Below the pieces are notes generated by a model. That model was not told the origin of the DNA and searched no databases. It saw only the letters and a program-made list of their open reading frames with translations. DNA of 7,042 nucleotides from an uncultured Enterobacter sp. (GTDB taxonomy: Bacteria > Pseudomonadota > Gammaproteobacteria > Enterobacterales > Enterobacteriaceae). Where the stretch lies: NCBI GenBank assembly GCA_946477805.1, contig CAMKZP010000194.1, positions 1 to 7,042 of the forward strand, written 5' to 3'. A program made the position numbers and the translations under genes. Shown here one piece after another: positions 1-6,380 of the stretch; the first letter of the stretch is position 1; each line of letters starts with the position of its first letter.

Positions 1-47
1 GAGATTTCTGCCTGTCTCGTGGGCTCGGAGATGTGTATAAGAGACAG
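1..47. other. Nextera sequencing adapter (non-genomic contamination)
   Basis: This is synthetic sequence, not part of the genome. Bases 1-5 (gagat) match the end of the Illumina P7 primer. Bases 6-13 (ttctgcct) match the i7 index carried by adapter N703. Bases 14-47 are the Nextera read-2 transposase adapter, and 29-47 are the 19-bp Tn5 mosaic end (AGATGTGTATAAGAGACAG). Genomic sequence starts at base 48, in the middle of leuS. Read on the minus strand in the leuS frame, the adapter encodes LSLIHISEPTRQAEI, a peptide seen as an artefact in many deposited proteins. Read on the plus strand from 33 it gives the equally tell-tale (V/M)YKRQ. The adapter identification is from memory but matches at every base. 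Confidence 0.97.
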
Positions 48-2249
48 GTTCATCAGTTCCATAATAGCCGCAATTGCGGTATTGAAGGTCTGACGGCGAC
101 CAATATCATCGGTGACTTTCGCAATCGTTTTATGAACATCACGACGCAGCGCCTGCTGGTCTTCAGAGAGCGCAGCGGCGTTCAGCGCCGGCGCATCGCC
201 CTGAGAGGTATGCTCATAAACCAGTTTCCAGACGCGTTTCAGGAAGCGGTTAGCCCCTTCAACGCCTGATTCCTGCCACTCCAGGGTCATATCCGCCGGA
301 GAGGCAAACATCATGAACAGACGCACGGTATCAGCGCCGTAACGCTCAACCATCACCTGCGGGTCGATGCCGTTGTTTTTGGACTTGGACATCTTGCTCA
401 TGCCGGTGTAGACCAGTTCATGACCTTCGGCGTCTTTCGCCTTAACAATGCGGCCTTTCTCGTCACGTTCAACAATGGCGTCAACCGGAGAAACCCAGTT
501 ACGCTCGCCGTTCGCACCGACGTAATAGAACGCATCCGCCAGAACCATGCCCTGACACAGCAGCTGTTTCGCAGGCTCATCGGAGTTCACCATGCCAGCA
601 TCGCGCATCAACTTGTGGAAGAAGCGGAAGTAAAGCAGGTGCATGATGGCGTGTTCGATACCGCCAATGTAAATATCAACCGGCAGCCAGTAGTTCGCCG
701 CCTCGGGATCCAGCATTCCTTCCTGGTACTGCGGGCAGGTGTAGCGCGCATAATACCAGGAGGACTCCATGAAGGTGTCAAAGGTGTCGGTTTCACGCAG
801 CGCTGGCTGGCCGTTGACGGTGGTTTTTGCCCACTCAGGATCGGCTTTGATCGGGCTGGTGATACCGTCCATGACCACGTCTTCCGGCAGGATCACCGGG
901 AGCTGATCTTCGGGCGTTGGCAGCACGGTGCCGTCTTCCAGCGTCACCATTGGAATTGGCGCGCCCCAGTAGCGCTGACGGGAAACGCCCCAGTCGCGCA
1001 GGCGATAATTGACTTTACGCTCGCCCACGCCAAGCGAGGCCAGCTTATCGGCAATGGCGTTGAAGCCCTCTTCGAAGCTCAAGCCGTTGAATTCACCGGA
1101 GTTGAACAGCGTGCCTTTTTCGGTCAGCGCTTGCTCTGACAGGTCTGGCTCTGAACCGTCTGCGGCAAGGATCACCGGCTTAATGTTCAGGCCATATTTG
1201 GTGGCAAACTCGTAGTCGCGCTGATCGTGACCCGGAACGGCCATCACTGCGCCCGTGCCGTATTCCATCAGAACAAAGTTTGCCGCCCAGACGGGGATAG
1301 CTTCACCCGTCAGCGGATGTTTAGCAAAGAAGCCTGTCGCGACGCCTTTTTTCTCCATCGTTGCCATGTCGGCTTCCGCGACTTTGGTGTTGCGGCATTC
1401 GTCGATGAAGGCTGCCAGCTCAGGATTATTCTCCGCGGCTTTCTGCGCCAGAGGGTGACCCGCGGCGACGGCCAGGTAGGTCGCACCCATGAAGGTGTCC
1501 GGACGGGTGGTGTACACCGTCAGCGGCAGATCGTAATGCTCAACGTTAAAGGTGATTTCCACACCTTCAGAACGCCCGATCCAGTTGCGCTGCATGGTCT
1601 TAACGGTATCAGGCCAGTGATCCAGGTTATCCAGATCGTTCAGCAGCTCGTCAGCGTAGGCGGTGATTTTGATAAACCACTGCGGGATCTCTTTACGCTC
1701 AACTTTCGTGTCGCAGCGCCAGCAGCAGCCGTCGATGACCTGTTCGTTCGCCAGAACGGTCTGATCGTTCGGGCACCAGTTAACGGCAGACGTTTTCTTG
1801 TACACCAGGCCTTTTTTGTACAGCTCGGTGAAGAATTTCTGCTCCCAGCGGTAATACTCAGGGGTGCAGGTCGCCAGCTCGCGGCTCCAGTCGTAGCCAA
1901 AGCCCAGCATTTTGAGCTGGTTTTTCATGTACGCGATGTTGTCGTACGTCCAGGGGGCTGGAGCCGTATTGTTCTTAACCGCCGCGCCTTCTGCTGGCAG
2001 GCCGAACGCATCCCAGCCGATGGGCTGCAGAACGTTTTTGCCCAGCATTCGCTGGTAGCGCGCAATCACGTCACCGATGGTGTAGTTACGCACGTGGCCC
2101 ATATGTAGTCGACCAGAAGGATAGGGAAGCATCGACAGGCAGTAATACTTCTCTTTGCTCTCGTCTTCGGTCACTTCGAAGGTGCGCTTCTCGTCCCAGT
2201 GTTGCTGGACTTTTGATTCTATCTCTTCCGGGCGGTATTGCTCTTGCAT
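48..2249 (-). CDS. leuS: Leucine--tRNA ligase, 3'-truncated by adapter at contig end
   Basis: Cytoplasmic class I aminoacyl-tRNA synthetase that joins leucine to tRNA-Leu using ATP and hydrolyses mischarged products. The start is the ATG at 2249 (MQEQYRPEEI), identical to E. coli LeuS. The genomic part covers 734 codons of a family length near 860, so about 126 C-terminal residues are missing (end of the anticodon-binding bundle and the C-terminal domain). Visible motifs sit at E. coli positions, which argues against internal indels: HMGH at 49-52; zinc-domain cysteines from C159 (NWCPND) and the DGCCWRCD cluster; editing-domain TTRPDT with T252; GHDQRD with D342 and D345; KMSKS at 619-623. 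No close Shine-Dalgarno is obvious; AGGA lies 12 bases upstream. In-frame codons below base 48 come from adapter and must not be translated. Confidence 0.97.
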
Positions 2250-2277
2250 GGCAGCCAGTGGTCCTGTTTTCAATACA

Positions 2278-2291
2278 GCTACAAATGTAGC
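2278..2291. other. Palindrome in the leuS leader
   Basis: The sequence gctaca-aa-tgtagc is a near-perfect inverted repeat with 6-bp arms, 29-42 bases upstream of the leuS start codon. In the leuS mRNA leader it could form a short hairpin or act as a DNA-protein site. A two-base loop is tight for RNA, so a DNA site is at least as plausible. There is no T tract, so it is not an intrinsic terminator. No known regulator is recognised. Confidence 0.4.
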
Positions 2292-2314
2292 CAATGGATG
2301 TGGTGATTCAGATC

Positions 2315-2344
2315 CGCATAGCATAGCCCAAACGCCCGCGTCAA
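2315..2344 (-). promoter_or_regulatory. Candidate sigma-70 promoter for leuS
   Basis: On the minus strand a TTGACG box (2344-2339, five of six consensus bases) is followed 18 bases later by TATGCG (2320-2315), inside the repeated stretch CTATGCTATGCGG. The -10 box is weak. Transcription would start near 2308 and give a leader of about 60 nt. The location fits leuS, but the call rests only on box similarity. Confidence 0.35.
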
Positions 2345-2368
2345 AACAGCCTTTAGCACAAATGCCCT

Positions 2369-2398
2369 TTGCAGGAATTTACCGGGTCTGTGCTACAC
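2369..2398 (+). promoter_or_regulatory. Candidate promoter for ybeL
   Basis: A TTGCAG box (2369-2374) is followed after 18 bases by CTACAC (2393-2398), preceded by TGTG. The CTACAC type of -10 box is compatible with sigma-70 or sigma-S. Transcription would begin near 2405, about 60 bases upstream of ybeL. The rest of the 2250-2463 gap holds the leuS leader and no gene that I can support. Confidence 0.3.
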
Positions 2399-2463
2399 CT
2401 GACAAAGCGGCGGCGAAATAAGGTCTATCATTAGAGAGAGTTACTTACCCGGGAGGCAAAATG

Positions 2464-2946
2464 ATGAACAAGGTTGCTCAATTTTACCGCGAACTGGTAG
2501 CGACACTGACGGAACGGCTGCGTAATGGGGAGCGTGACATCGATGCCCTGGTGGAACAGGCTCGGGCACGAGTAACGCAAACGGGTGAGTTAACGCGAAC
2601 CGAAGTGGAAGAGGTGACGCGCGCGGTGCGCCGCGACCTGGAAGAGTTTGCGCGTAGCTACGAAGAGAGCCAGGACGAAATCGCTGACAGCGTCTTTATG
2701 CGGGTGATTAAAGAGAGCCTGTGGCAGGAGCTGGCGGACATCACCGATAAAACCCAGCTGGAGTGGCGCGAAGTTTTTCAGGATTTAAACCACCATGGCG
2801 TCTATCAGAGCGGTGAAGTGGTGGGGCTGGGCAACCTGGTCTGTGAGAAGTGCCATCACCATATTGCGGTATACACGCCGGACGTGCTGCCGCTGTGTCC
2901 GAAATGCGGGCACGACCAGTTCCAGCGTCGACCGTTTGAACCCTAG
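2464..2946 (+). CDS. ybeL: Zinc-ribbon protein YbeL (DUF1451 family)
   Basis: Conserved enterobacterial protein of unknown biochemical role. With the second of two tandem ATGs as start it is 160 aa, the same as E. coli YbeL. That choice puts the GGGAGG ribosome-binding site (2451-2456) 7 bases away rather than 4. Residues 1-110 are charged and helix-rich (heptad-like, ERLRNGERDIDALVEQAR onwards) and could form a coiled coil. The C-terminal part has a four-cysteine zinc ribbon: CEKC at 127-130 and CPKC at 145-148, followed by GHDQFQRRPFEP. It has no signal peptide or membrane segment, so it is probably cytoplasmic. It is divergent from leuS, convergent with rihA, and followed 8 bases later by a strong terminator, so it is likely monocistronic. 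The family assignment is firm; the function is unknown. Confidence 0.93.
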   Translation: MNKVAQFYRELVATLTERLRNGERDIDALVEQARARVTQTGELTRTEVEEVTRAVRRDLEEFARSYEESQDEIADSVFMRVIKESLWQELADITDKTQLEWREVFQDLNHHGVYQSGEVVGLGNLVCEKCHHHIAVYTPDVLPLCPKCGHDQFQRRPFEP

Positions 2947-2954
2947 GTAAAAGC

Positions 2955-2980
2955 AAAACGGCAACCCCGTTGCCGTTTTT
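2955..2980. terminator. Bidirectional intrinsic terminator between ybeL and rihA
   Basis: A perfect 11-bp stem (aaaacggcaac / gttgccgtttt) with a ccc loop starts 8 bases after the ybeL stop. On the plus strand it ends in TTTTT. On the minus strand the 5' A-rich arm becomes TTTTGCTTTT, so the same hairpin can also end rihA transcripts. It is a shared terminator for two convergent genes. Confidence 0.9.
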
Positions 2981-2990
2981 GGTGTTTGCT

Positions 2991-3024
2991 CCCTCTCCCA
3001 CAGGGAGAGGGCGGGGTGAGGGCA
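2991..3024. repeat. REP-like palindromic element
   Basis: A 9-bp perfect inverted repeat (ccctctccc-aca-gggagaggg, 2991-3011) is followed by the G-rich tail cggggtgagggca, abutting the rihA stop codon. This palindrome plus GGGTGAGGG tail is, from memory, a common extragenic repeat type in Enterobacter and Klebsiella genomes. It has no T tract, so it is not a second terminator. At the 3' end of rihA mRNA it could block exonuclease decay. Only one copy lies in this window, so the repeat status is inferred. Confidence 0.65.
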
Positions 3025-3966
3025 TCAGGCCGCACTGTAGTACCCCAGCCTTTCCGCCAGCAAATCCACAAACGCTTGACGATCGATATCCACCATCACC
3101 GTGGTATTCGGCGTGTTCCCCGTCAGCGAGTAATAATCCACGACCGTCATCCCCTGGGTATATTTCCCCTGCGTTTCGACGCCGACCCATCTGTCCACCG
3201 TGGTAAACATCTCCGGCTTAAGCAGCCAGGCGATGGTGCAGGGGTCATGCAGCGGCGCGCCGTGGAAGCCCCACTTCTCGGCTTTGTGATACTCCATAAA
3301 GAAGTCCAGCAGCTCGGCCACCGTGGTGGCGACCGGGTTGTCGATAGCGCGAAAGCGCTCGATATCGTCCGCCATAATCTGCGCGCGGTGGGTAACGTCC
3401 AGCCCCGCCATCACAACCGGTAAGCCGGACTGAAAGACAATCTCAGCGGCCTCGGGATCGACAAAAATGTTGAACTCGGCTGCAGGCGTCCAGTTTCCCA
3501 GCCCCATCGCGCCGCCCATTATCACAATACGGGCAATTTTTTTATGCAGCTCAGGATGGCCGTTCAGCAGCAGCGCAACGTTGGTCTGCGGGCCGGTCGC
3601 CACCAGCGTCACGGGCTCTGCGCTTTCACGCAGTATCTTCGCCATCAGCTCAACGGCGGTGCAGTTTTGCGGTGCGAAACCCGGTTCCGGCAGTGCAGGG
3701 CCGTCCAGCCCGCTTTCGCCGTGGACGTTGTCGGCGATGATCAGCTCGCGCATCAGGGGCTTAGTCGCGCCGCCTGCCACCGGGATATCGCTACGGTTCA
3801 ACAGCGTCAGCATGCGCAGGACGTTACGCAGGGTTTTGTCCGGCGTCTGGTTTCCGGCGGATGAGGTAACGGCCTTGACGTCCAGCTCGGGGGAGGCAAG
3901 AGCGAGGACAAGGGCTATCGCGTCGTCATGACCCGGATCGCAATCGAAAATAATCGGCTGTGCCAT
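3025..3966 (-). CDS. rihA: Pyrimidine-specific ribonucleoside hydrolase RihA
   Basis: Cytoplasmic nucleoside hydrolase of the IunH/RihA family; cleaves the N-glycosidic bond of cytidine and uridine to base plus ribose, a pyrimidine salvage step. The 313-aa protein is close to E. coli RihA (311 aa). The signature DCDPGHDD lies at residues 8-15, giving the calcium-binding aspartates D10, D14 and D15. EFNIFVDPEAA starts at 164, and HDP has H240 (catalytic position in RihA) and metal ligand D241. The start at 3966 (MAQPIIFDCD) has GGAG (3976-3973) six bases upstream. An in-frame ATG at 3978 would add four residues but would overlap that site and lacks its own spacing. It lies 120 bp downstream of gltL on the same strand, so it is either an end-of-operon gene or has its own promoter in that gap. 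Confidence 0.95.
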   Translation of the reverse strand: MAQPIIFDCDPGHDDAIALVLALASPELDVKAVTSSAGNQTPDKTLRNVLRMLTLLNRSDIPVAGGATKPLMRELIIADNVHGESGLDGPALPEPGFAPQNCTAVELMAKILRESAEPVTLVATGPQTNVALLLNGHPELHKKIARIVIMGGAMGLGNWTPAAEFNIFVDPEAAEIVFQSGLPVVMAGLDVTHRAQIMADDIERFRAIDNPVATTVAELLDFFMEYHKAEKWGFHGAPLHDPCTIAWLLKPEMFTTVDRWVGVETQGKYTQGMTVVDYYSLTGNTPNTTVMVDIDRQAFVDLLAERLGYYSAA

Positions 3967-4005
3967 AGGGTTCTCCATTCCTGGCGTTATTTTGTGACAA
4001 GGTTA

Positions 4006-4017
4006 ACGCTGCAGCGT
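4006..4017. other. 12-bp perfect palindrome upstream of rihA
   Basis: The sequence acgctgcagcgt is its own reverse complement and lies 40-51 bases upstream of the rihA start codon. It could be an operator for a dimeric regulator, but no known consensus is matched. The nearby TGTGAC at 3994-3999 resembles a CRP half site, but its partner half is poor. Confidence 0.3.
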
Positions 4018-4054
4018 GATGATGACGAGAGGGAGCGAGCGAAAGCGTGAGGCA

Positions 4055-4078
4055 GTGCGCAATCCGCAGATTGCGCAC
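4055..4078. other. Perfect hairpin in the gltL-rihA gap
   Basis: A 10-bp perfect stem (gtgcgcaatc / gattgcgcac) with a cgca loop starts 9 bases beyond the gltL stop on the minus strand. In the transcript it is followed by TGCCTCACGC, not by a U tract, so it is not a canonical intrinsic terminator. The likely roles are protecting the 3' end of gltL mRNA or partial uncoupling of rihA from the glt operon. The rest of the 120-bp gap encodes nothing that I can support. Confidence 0.6.
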
Positions 4079-4086
4079 CGGGAGGA

Positions 4087-4812
4087 TTAATGCAGTATTT
4101 TGGCGAGGAAGTCTTTGGCGCGTTCAGATTTCGGGTTGGCGAAGAACTCTTCTTTCGGTGAGTCTTCAACAATTTTCCCCTCGTCCATGAAGATCACGCG
4201 GTTGGCCACTTTCCGGGCGAAGCCCATCTCGTGGGTCACCACCATCATGGTCATCCCTTCGTGCGCCAGCTCGACCATAACGTCCAGCACTTCGTTGATC
4301 ATTTCTGGGTCGAGCGCCGAGGTGGGCTCGTCGAACAGCATCGCGACCGGATCCATGCACAGCGCGCGGGCGATTGCCACACGCTGCTGCTGGCCGCCGG
4401 AAAGCTGGGCCGGGAACTTATCGGCATGCGCGGAAAGCCCCACGCGTTCCAGTAATTTCAGCCCTTTCTCGCGCGCCGCTTTTTTATCACGCTTGAGTAC
4501 CTTCACCTGCGCCAGCGTCAGGTTCTCAATAATTGAGAGGTGCGGGAACAGTTCAAAATGCTGGAACACCATGCCGACGTGCGAGCGAAGCTGGGCCAGG
4601 TTGGTTTTTTTGTCGTTAACTTTGGTGCCGTTAACGACAATTTCGCCCTGCTGCACCGGCTCCAGGCCGTTAACGGTTTTGATCAGCGTTGACTTACCTG
4701 AACCTGACGGCCCACAAACAACGACCACATCGCCTTTTTTGACTTCGGTGGAGCAGTCGGTCAGCACCTGAAAGTGCCCATACCATTTAGAAACATTTTT
4801 CAGGGAAATCAT
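4087..4812 (-). CDS. gltL: Glutamate/aspartate ABC importer ATP-binding protein GltL
   Basis: Cytoplasmic ATPase of the GltIJKL importer; a dimer drives uptake of L-glutamate and L-aspartate through GltJ-GltK. The 241-aa length equals E. coli GltL. The ABC motifs are all intact and in order: Walker A GPSGSGKST at 34-42, Q-loop glutamine Q84 (VFQH), signature LSGGQQQR at 137-144, Walker B AMLFDEP at 157-163 with catalytic E162, D-loop SALD at 165-168, and switch histidine H194. These place it in the polar-amino-acid uptake class next to GlnQ and HisP. Its ATG overlaps the gltK TAA by one base (TAATG). AAGGA (4824-4820), inside the last gltK codons, sits 7 bases upstream, which points to translational coupling. 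Confidence 0.97.
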   Translation of the reverse strand: MISLKNVSKWYGHFQVLTDCSTEVKKGDVVVVCGPSGSGKSTLIKTVNGLEPVQQGEIVVNGTKVNDKKTNLAQLRSHVGMVFQHFELFPHLSIIENLTLAQVKVLKRDKKAAREKGLKLLERVGLSAHADKFPAQLSGGQQQRVAIARALCMDPVAMLFDEPTSALDPEMINEVLDVMVELAHEGMTMMVVTHEMGFARKVANRVIFMDEGKIVEDSPKEEFFANPKSERAKDFLAKILH

Positions 4813-5486
4813 TATACAGTCCTTTTCTTCAGCCAGCTGACCAACAGCGACGCGCTTAAACTAATCACAAAATAGACCCCGCCTGCAAAGAGCACCATCT
4901 CGACCTGCGTACCGTCACGCTCGCCAATGGTGGACGCGGTGCGGAAGAAGTCTGCCAGGCTCAGCACGTAAACCAGCGACGTATCCTGGAACAGTACGAT
5001 GCCCTGGGTCAGCAGGAGAGGCACCATGGCGCGAAACGCCTGCGGCAGAATAATGAGCTTCATTGACTGCCAGTGCGTCATCCCCAGCGCCAGCGCCGCG
5101 CTGGACTGCCCGCGGGAGATGCTCTGAATACCCGCGCGGATAATTTCCGAATAGTAAGCGGCCTCGAACATTGAGAACGCCACCATCGCCGAGATCAAGC
5201 GGATATCGGTTTTTGGCGACAGCCCCAGCACGTTTTGCAGAAAGCCGGGAACTATCAGGTAAAACCACAGCAGCACCATTACCAGCGGAATGGAGCGGAA
5301 GACGTTGACGTAGGCGGTCGCAAACCAGGCGAGCGGCTTAAAGCTCGACAGGCGCATCACCGCCAGCAGGGTGCCCCAGACAATGCCGATAATGATGGCA
5401 ATCACCGTGATTTTTAAGGTGATCAGCAGGCCATCAAGCAGGTATGGCAGGGATGGAACAATGGAACTCCAGTCAAACTCGTACAT
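4812..5486 (-). CDS. gltK: Glutamate/aspartate ABC importer permease GltK
   Basis: Inner-membrane permease, partner of GltJ in the translocation channel. It has 224 aa, as in E. coli. Hydrophobic stretches lie roughly at residues 20-44, 54-82, 97-112, 142-167 and 196-217, consistent with about five membrane helices. The EAA loop that docks on the ATPase is at about 129-150 (SAALALGMTHWQ..., conserved G135). The start ATG (5486-5484) shares one base with the gltJ stop in TAATG. A strong GGGAGG (5498-5493), encoded in the gltJ C-terminal Gly-Gly-Lys codons, is six bases upstream. Translation is therefore probably coupled to gltJ. Confidence 0.96.
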   Translation of the reverse strand: MYEFDWSSIVPSLPYLLDGLLITLKITVIAIIIGIVWGTLLAVMRLSSFKPLAWFATAYVNVFRSIPLVMVLLWFYLIVPGFLQNVLGLSPKTDIRLISAMVAFSMFEAAYYSEIIRAGIQSISRGQSSAALALGMTHWQSMKLIILPQAFRAMVPLLLTQGIVLFQDTSLVYVLSLADFFRTASTIGERDGTQVEMVLFAGGVYFVISLSASLLVSWLKKRTV

Positions 5487-6226
5487 TACTTACCTCCCAG
5501 ATTGCCCGGCAGGCGAGTTTTGCGTTCAACCAGGTTCATCACCAGCATGATGAAAGCGTTAATCAGAACATACGCGAGCGTGATGGCCGTGAAGGATTCC
5601 CACGCGTGCGCGGAGTAATCCAGCAGCTTGCCGGCCTGCGCCGCCATATCCACCAGACCGATGGTTGAGGCGATGGCCGAGTTCTTCACCAGGTTCATCA
5701 TCTCTGAGGTCATCGGCGGTACGATAACGCGATAGGCGTTTGGCAGCAGCACGTAGCGGTAGGCCTGCGGCAGCGTCAGCCCCATTGCCAGCGCGGCATT
5801 CTTTTGCCCGCGCGGCAGAGACTGAATGGCGGCTCGCACCTGCTCGCAGACGCGCGCAGCCGTAAACAGGCCCAGGCACAGCATGGAAGAGACAAAGAAC
5901 TGGACATTAGGATCCAGCTCGGCCTTGAACCACATGCCGATATTTTCCGGCAGCAGTTCCGGGATGACCAGATACCAGGTAAAGAACTGCACGATCAGCG
6001 GAACGTTACGGAACAGTTCCACATAAAGGGTGCCGAGTGAGGAGAGAAAACGGTTGGGAACGGTGCGCAGAATACCGAACAGCGAACCGACAAGAAACGC
6101 GATAATCCACGCCGTTATCGATAACGCAACGGTGACCTGAAAGCCGCTCCACAGCCAGCCAAGATAGGTGGTGTTGCCGAACGGGGCTTGTTGCAGAAAG
6201 ATGCCCCAGTTCCAGTCAATTGACAT
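5486..6226 (-). CDS. gltJ: Glutamate/aspartate ABC importer permease GltJ
   Basis: Inner-membrane permease that pairs with GltK. With the start at 6226 (MSIDWNWGIF) it has 246 aa, equal to E. coli GltJ. GGAG (6236-6233) is six bases upstream. The frame stays open to an ATG at 6286, but that would add 20 residues encoded by the terminator hairpin and its T tract, with no family support, so it is rejected. The N-terminal amphipathic/periplasmic part is followed by hydrophobic segments near 24-53, 66-90, 108-126, 160-185 and 212-231. The EAA loop is at about 143-164 (NAALAMGLTLPQAYRYVLLPNA, G149). It is first of the gltJKL cluster after the internal terminator, so its expression probably depends on read-through from gltI. 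Confidence 0.96.
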   Translation of the reverse strand: MSIDWNWGIFLQQAPFGNTTYLGWLWSGFQVTVALSITAWIIAFLVGSLFGILRTVPNRFLSSLGTLYVELFRNVPLIVQFFTWYLVIPELLPENIGMWFKAELDPNVQFFVSSMLCLGLFTAARVCEQVRAAIQSLPRGQKNAALAMGLTLPQAYRYVLLPNAYRVIVPPMTSEMMNLVKNSAIASTIGLVDMAAQAGKLLDYSAHAWESFTAITLAYVLINAFIMLVMNLVERKTRLPGNLGGK

Positions 6227-6238
6227 AATAAACTCCAG

Positions 6239-6264
6239 AAAAAAAAGGGTAGCAGCGCTACCCT
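6239..6264 (-). terminator. Intrinsic terminator between gltI and gltJ
   Basis: On the minus strand an 8-bp perfect stem AGGGTAGC / GCTACCCT with a GCT loop is followed by an unbroken run of eight T (counting the last stem base). It ends only 12 bases before the gltJ start codon and just upstream of the gltJ ribosome-binding site. It would end most transcripts after gltI, forming the 3' end of SroC, with partial read-through supplying gltJKL. Confidence 0.93.
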
Positions 6265-6380
6265 CGAAGATTGGTGAGAAGCTCATTTTCGCGCGGAGTG
6301 GGGAACGACCACTCCGCGTATAGTCTGTCCATGCTTCCCGACAATCGAGAGGGCAGGAGATCCCGCCCCTGTCGTTCTAA
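6239..6380 (-). ncRNA. sroC: SroC small RNA locus (gltI 3' UTR-derived)
   Basis: In E. coli and Salmonella the gltI-gltJ spacer yields SroC, an Hfq-binding RNA of about 160 nt released by RNase E from the glt mRNA. It acts as a sponge that destabilises GcvB. This spacer has the same position and suitable size. It shows three stems in transcript order: an outer CGACA/TGTCG stem (6374-6370 with 6343-6339) around a GGGCGGGA/TCCTGCCC arm; a perfect 10-bp stem CGCGGAGTGG/CCACTCCGCG with a 7-nt loop (6318-6292); and the terminator. The 3' end is set by the terminator. The 5' end is a processing site and is uncertain: an E. coli-like length would place it inside the last gltI codons. The call rests on position and structure; I did not verify the GcvB pairing sites. 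Confidence 0.75.

Noticed and set aside
29..47. Tn5 mosaic end as evidence of a transposon
   Set aside because: It is flanked by the read-2 adapter and an i7 index, so it is from tagmentation during library preparation.
33..269. 78-aa plus-strand ORF beginning MYKRQ
   Set aside because: Its start and first codons are adapter sequence, and the rest is the antisense of leuS.
420..1139. 239-aa plus-strand ORF
   Set aside because: It is antisense to leuS, whose catalytic and editing motifs are intact on the other strand. The protein has no recognisable domain and no ribosome-binding site.
1227..2108. 293-aa plus-strand ORF
   Set aside because: It is the mirror of the LeuS N-terminal half. Its length reflects GC-rich codon use in the real gene.
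2741..3190. 149-aa minus-strand ORF crossing ybeL, the terminator and the start of rihA's 3' end
   Set aside because: It runs through two real genes in other frames and through a terminator hairpin, with low-complexity shadow composition.
4100..4771. 223-aa plus-strand ORF
   Set aside because: It is a shadow of gltL, which has every ABC ATPase motif.
6227..6286. 20-residue N-terminal extension of GltJ
   Set aside because: It would be encoded by the SroC terminator and T run, is absent from the family length, and the start at 6226 has an ideal ribosome-binding site.
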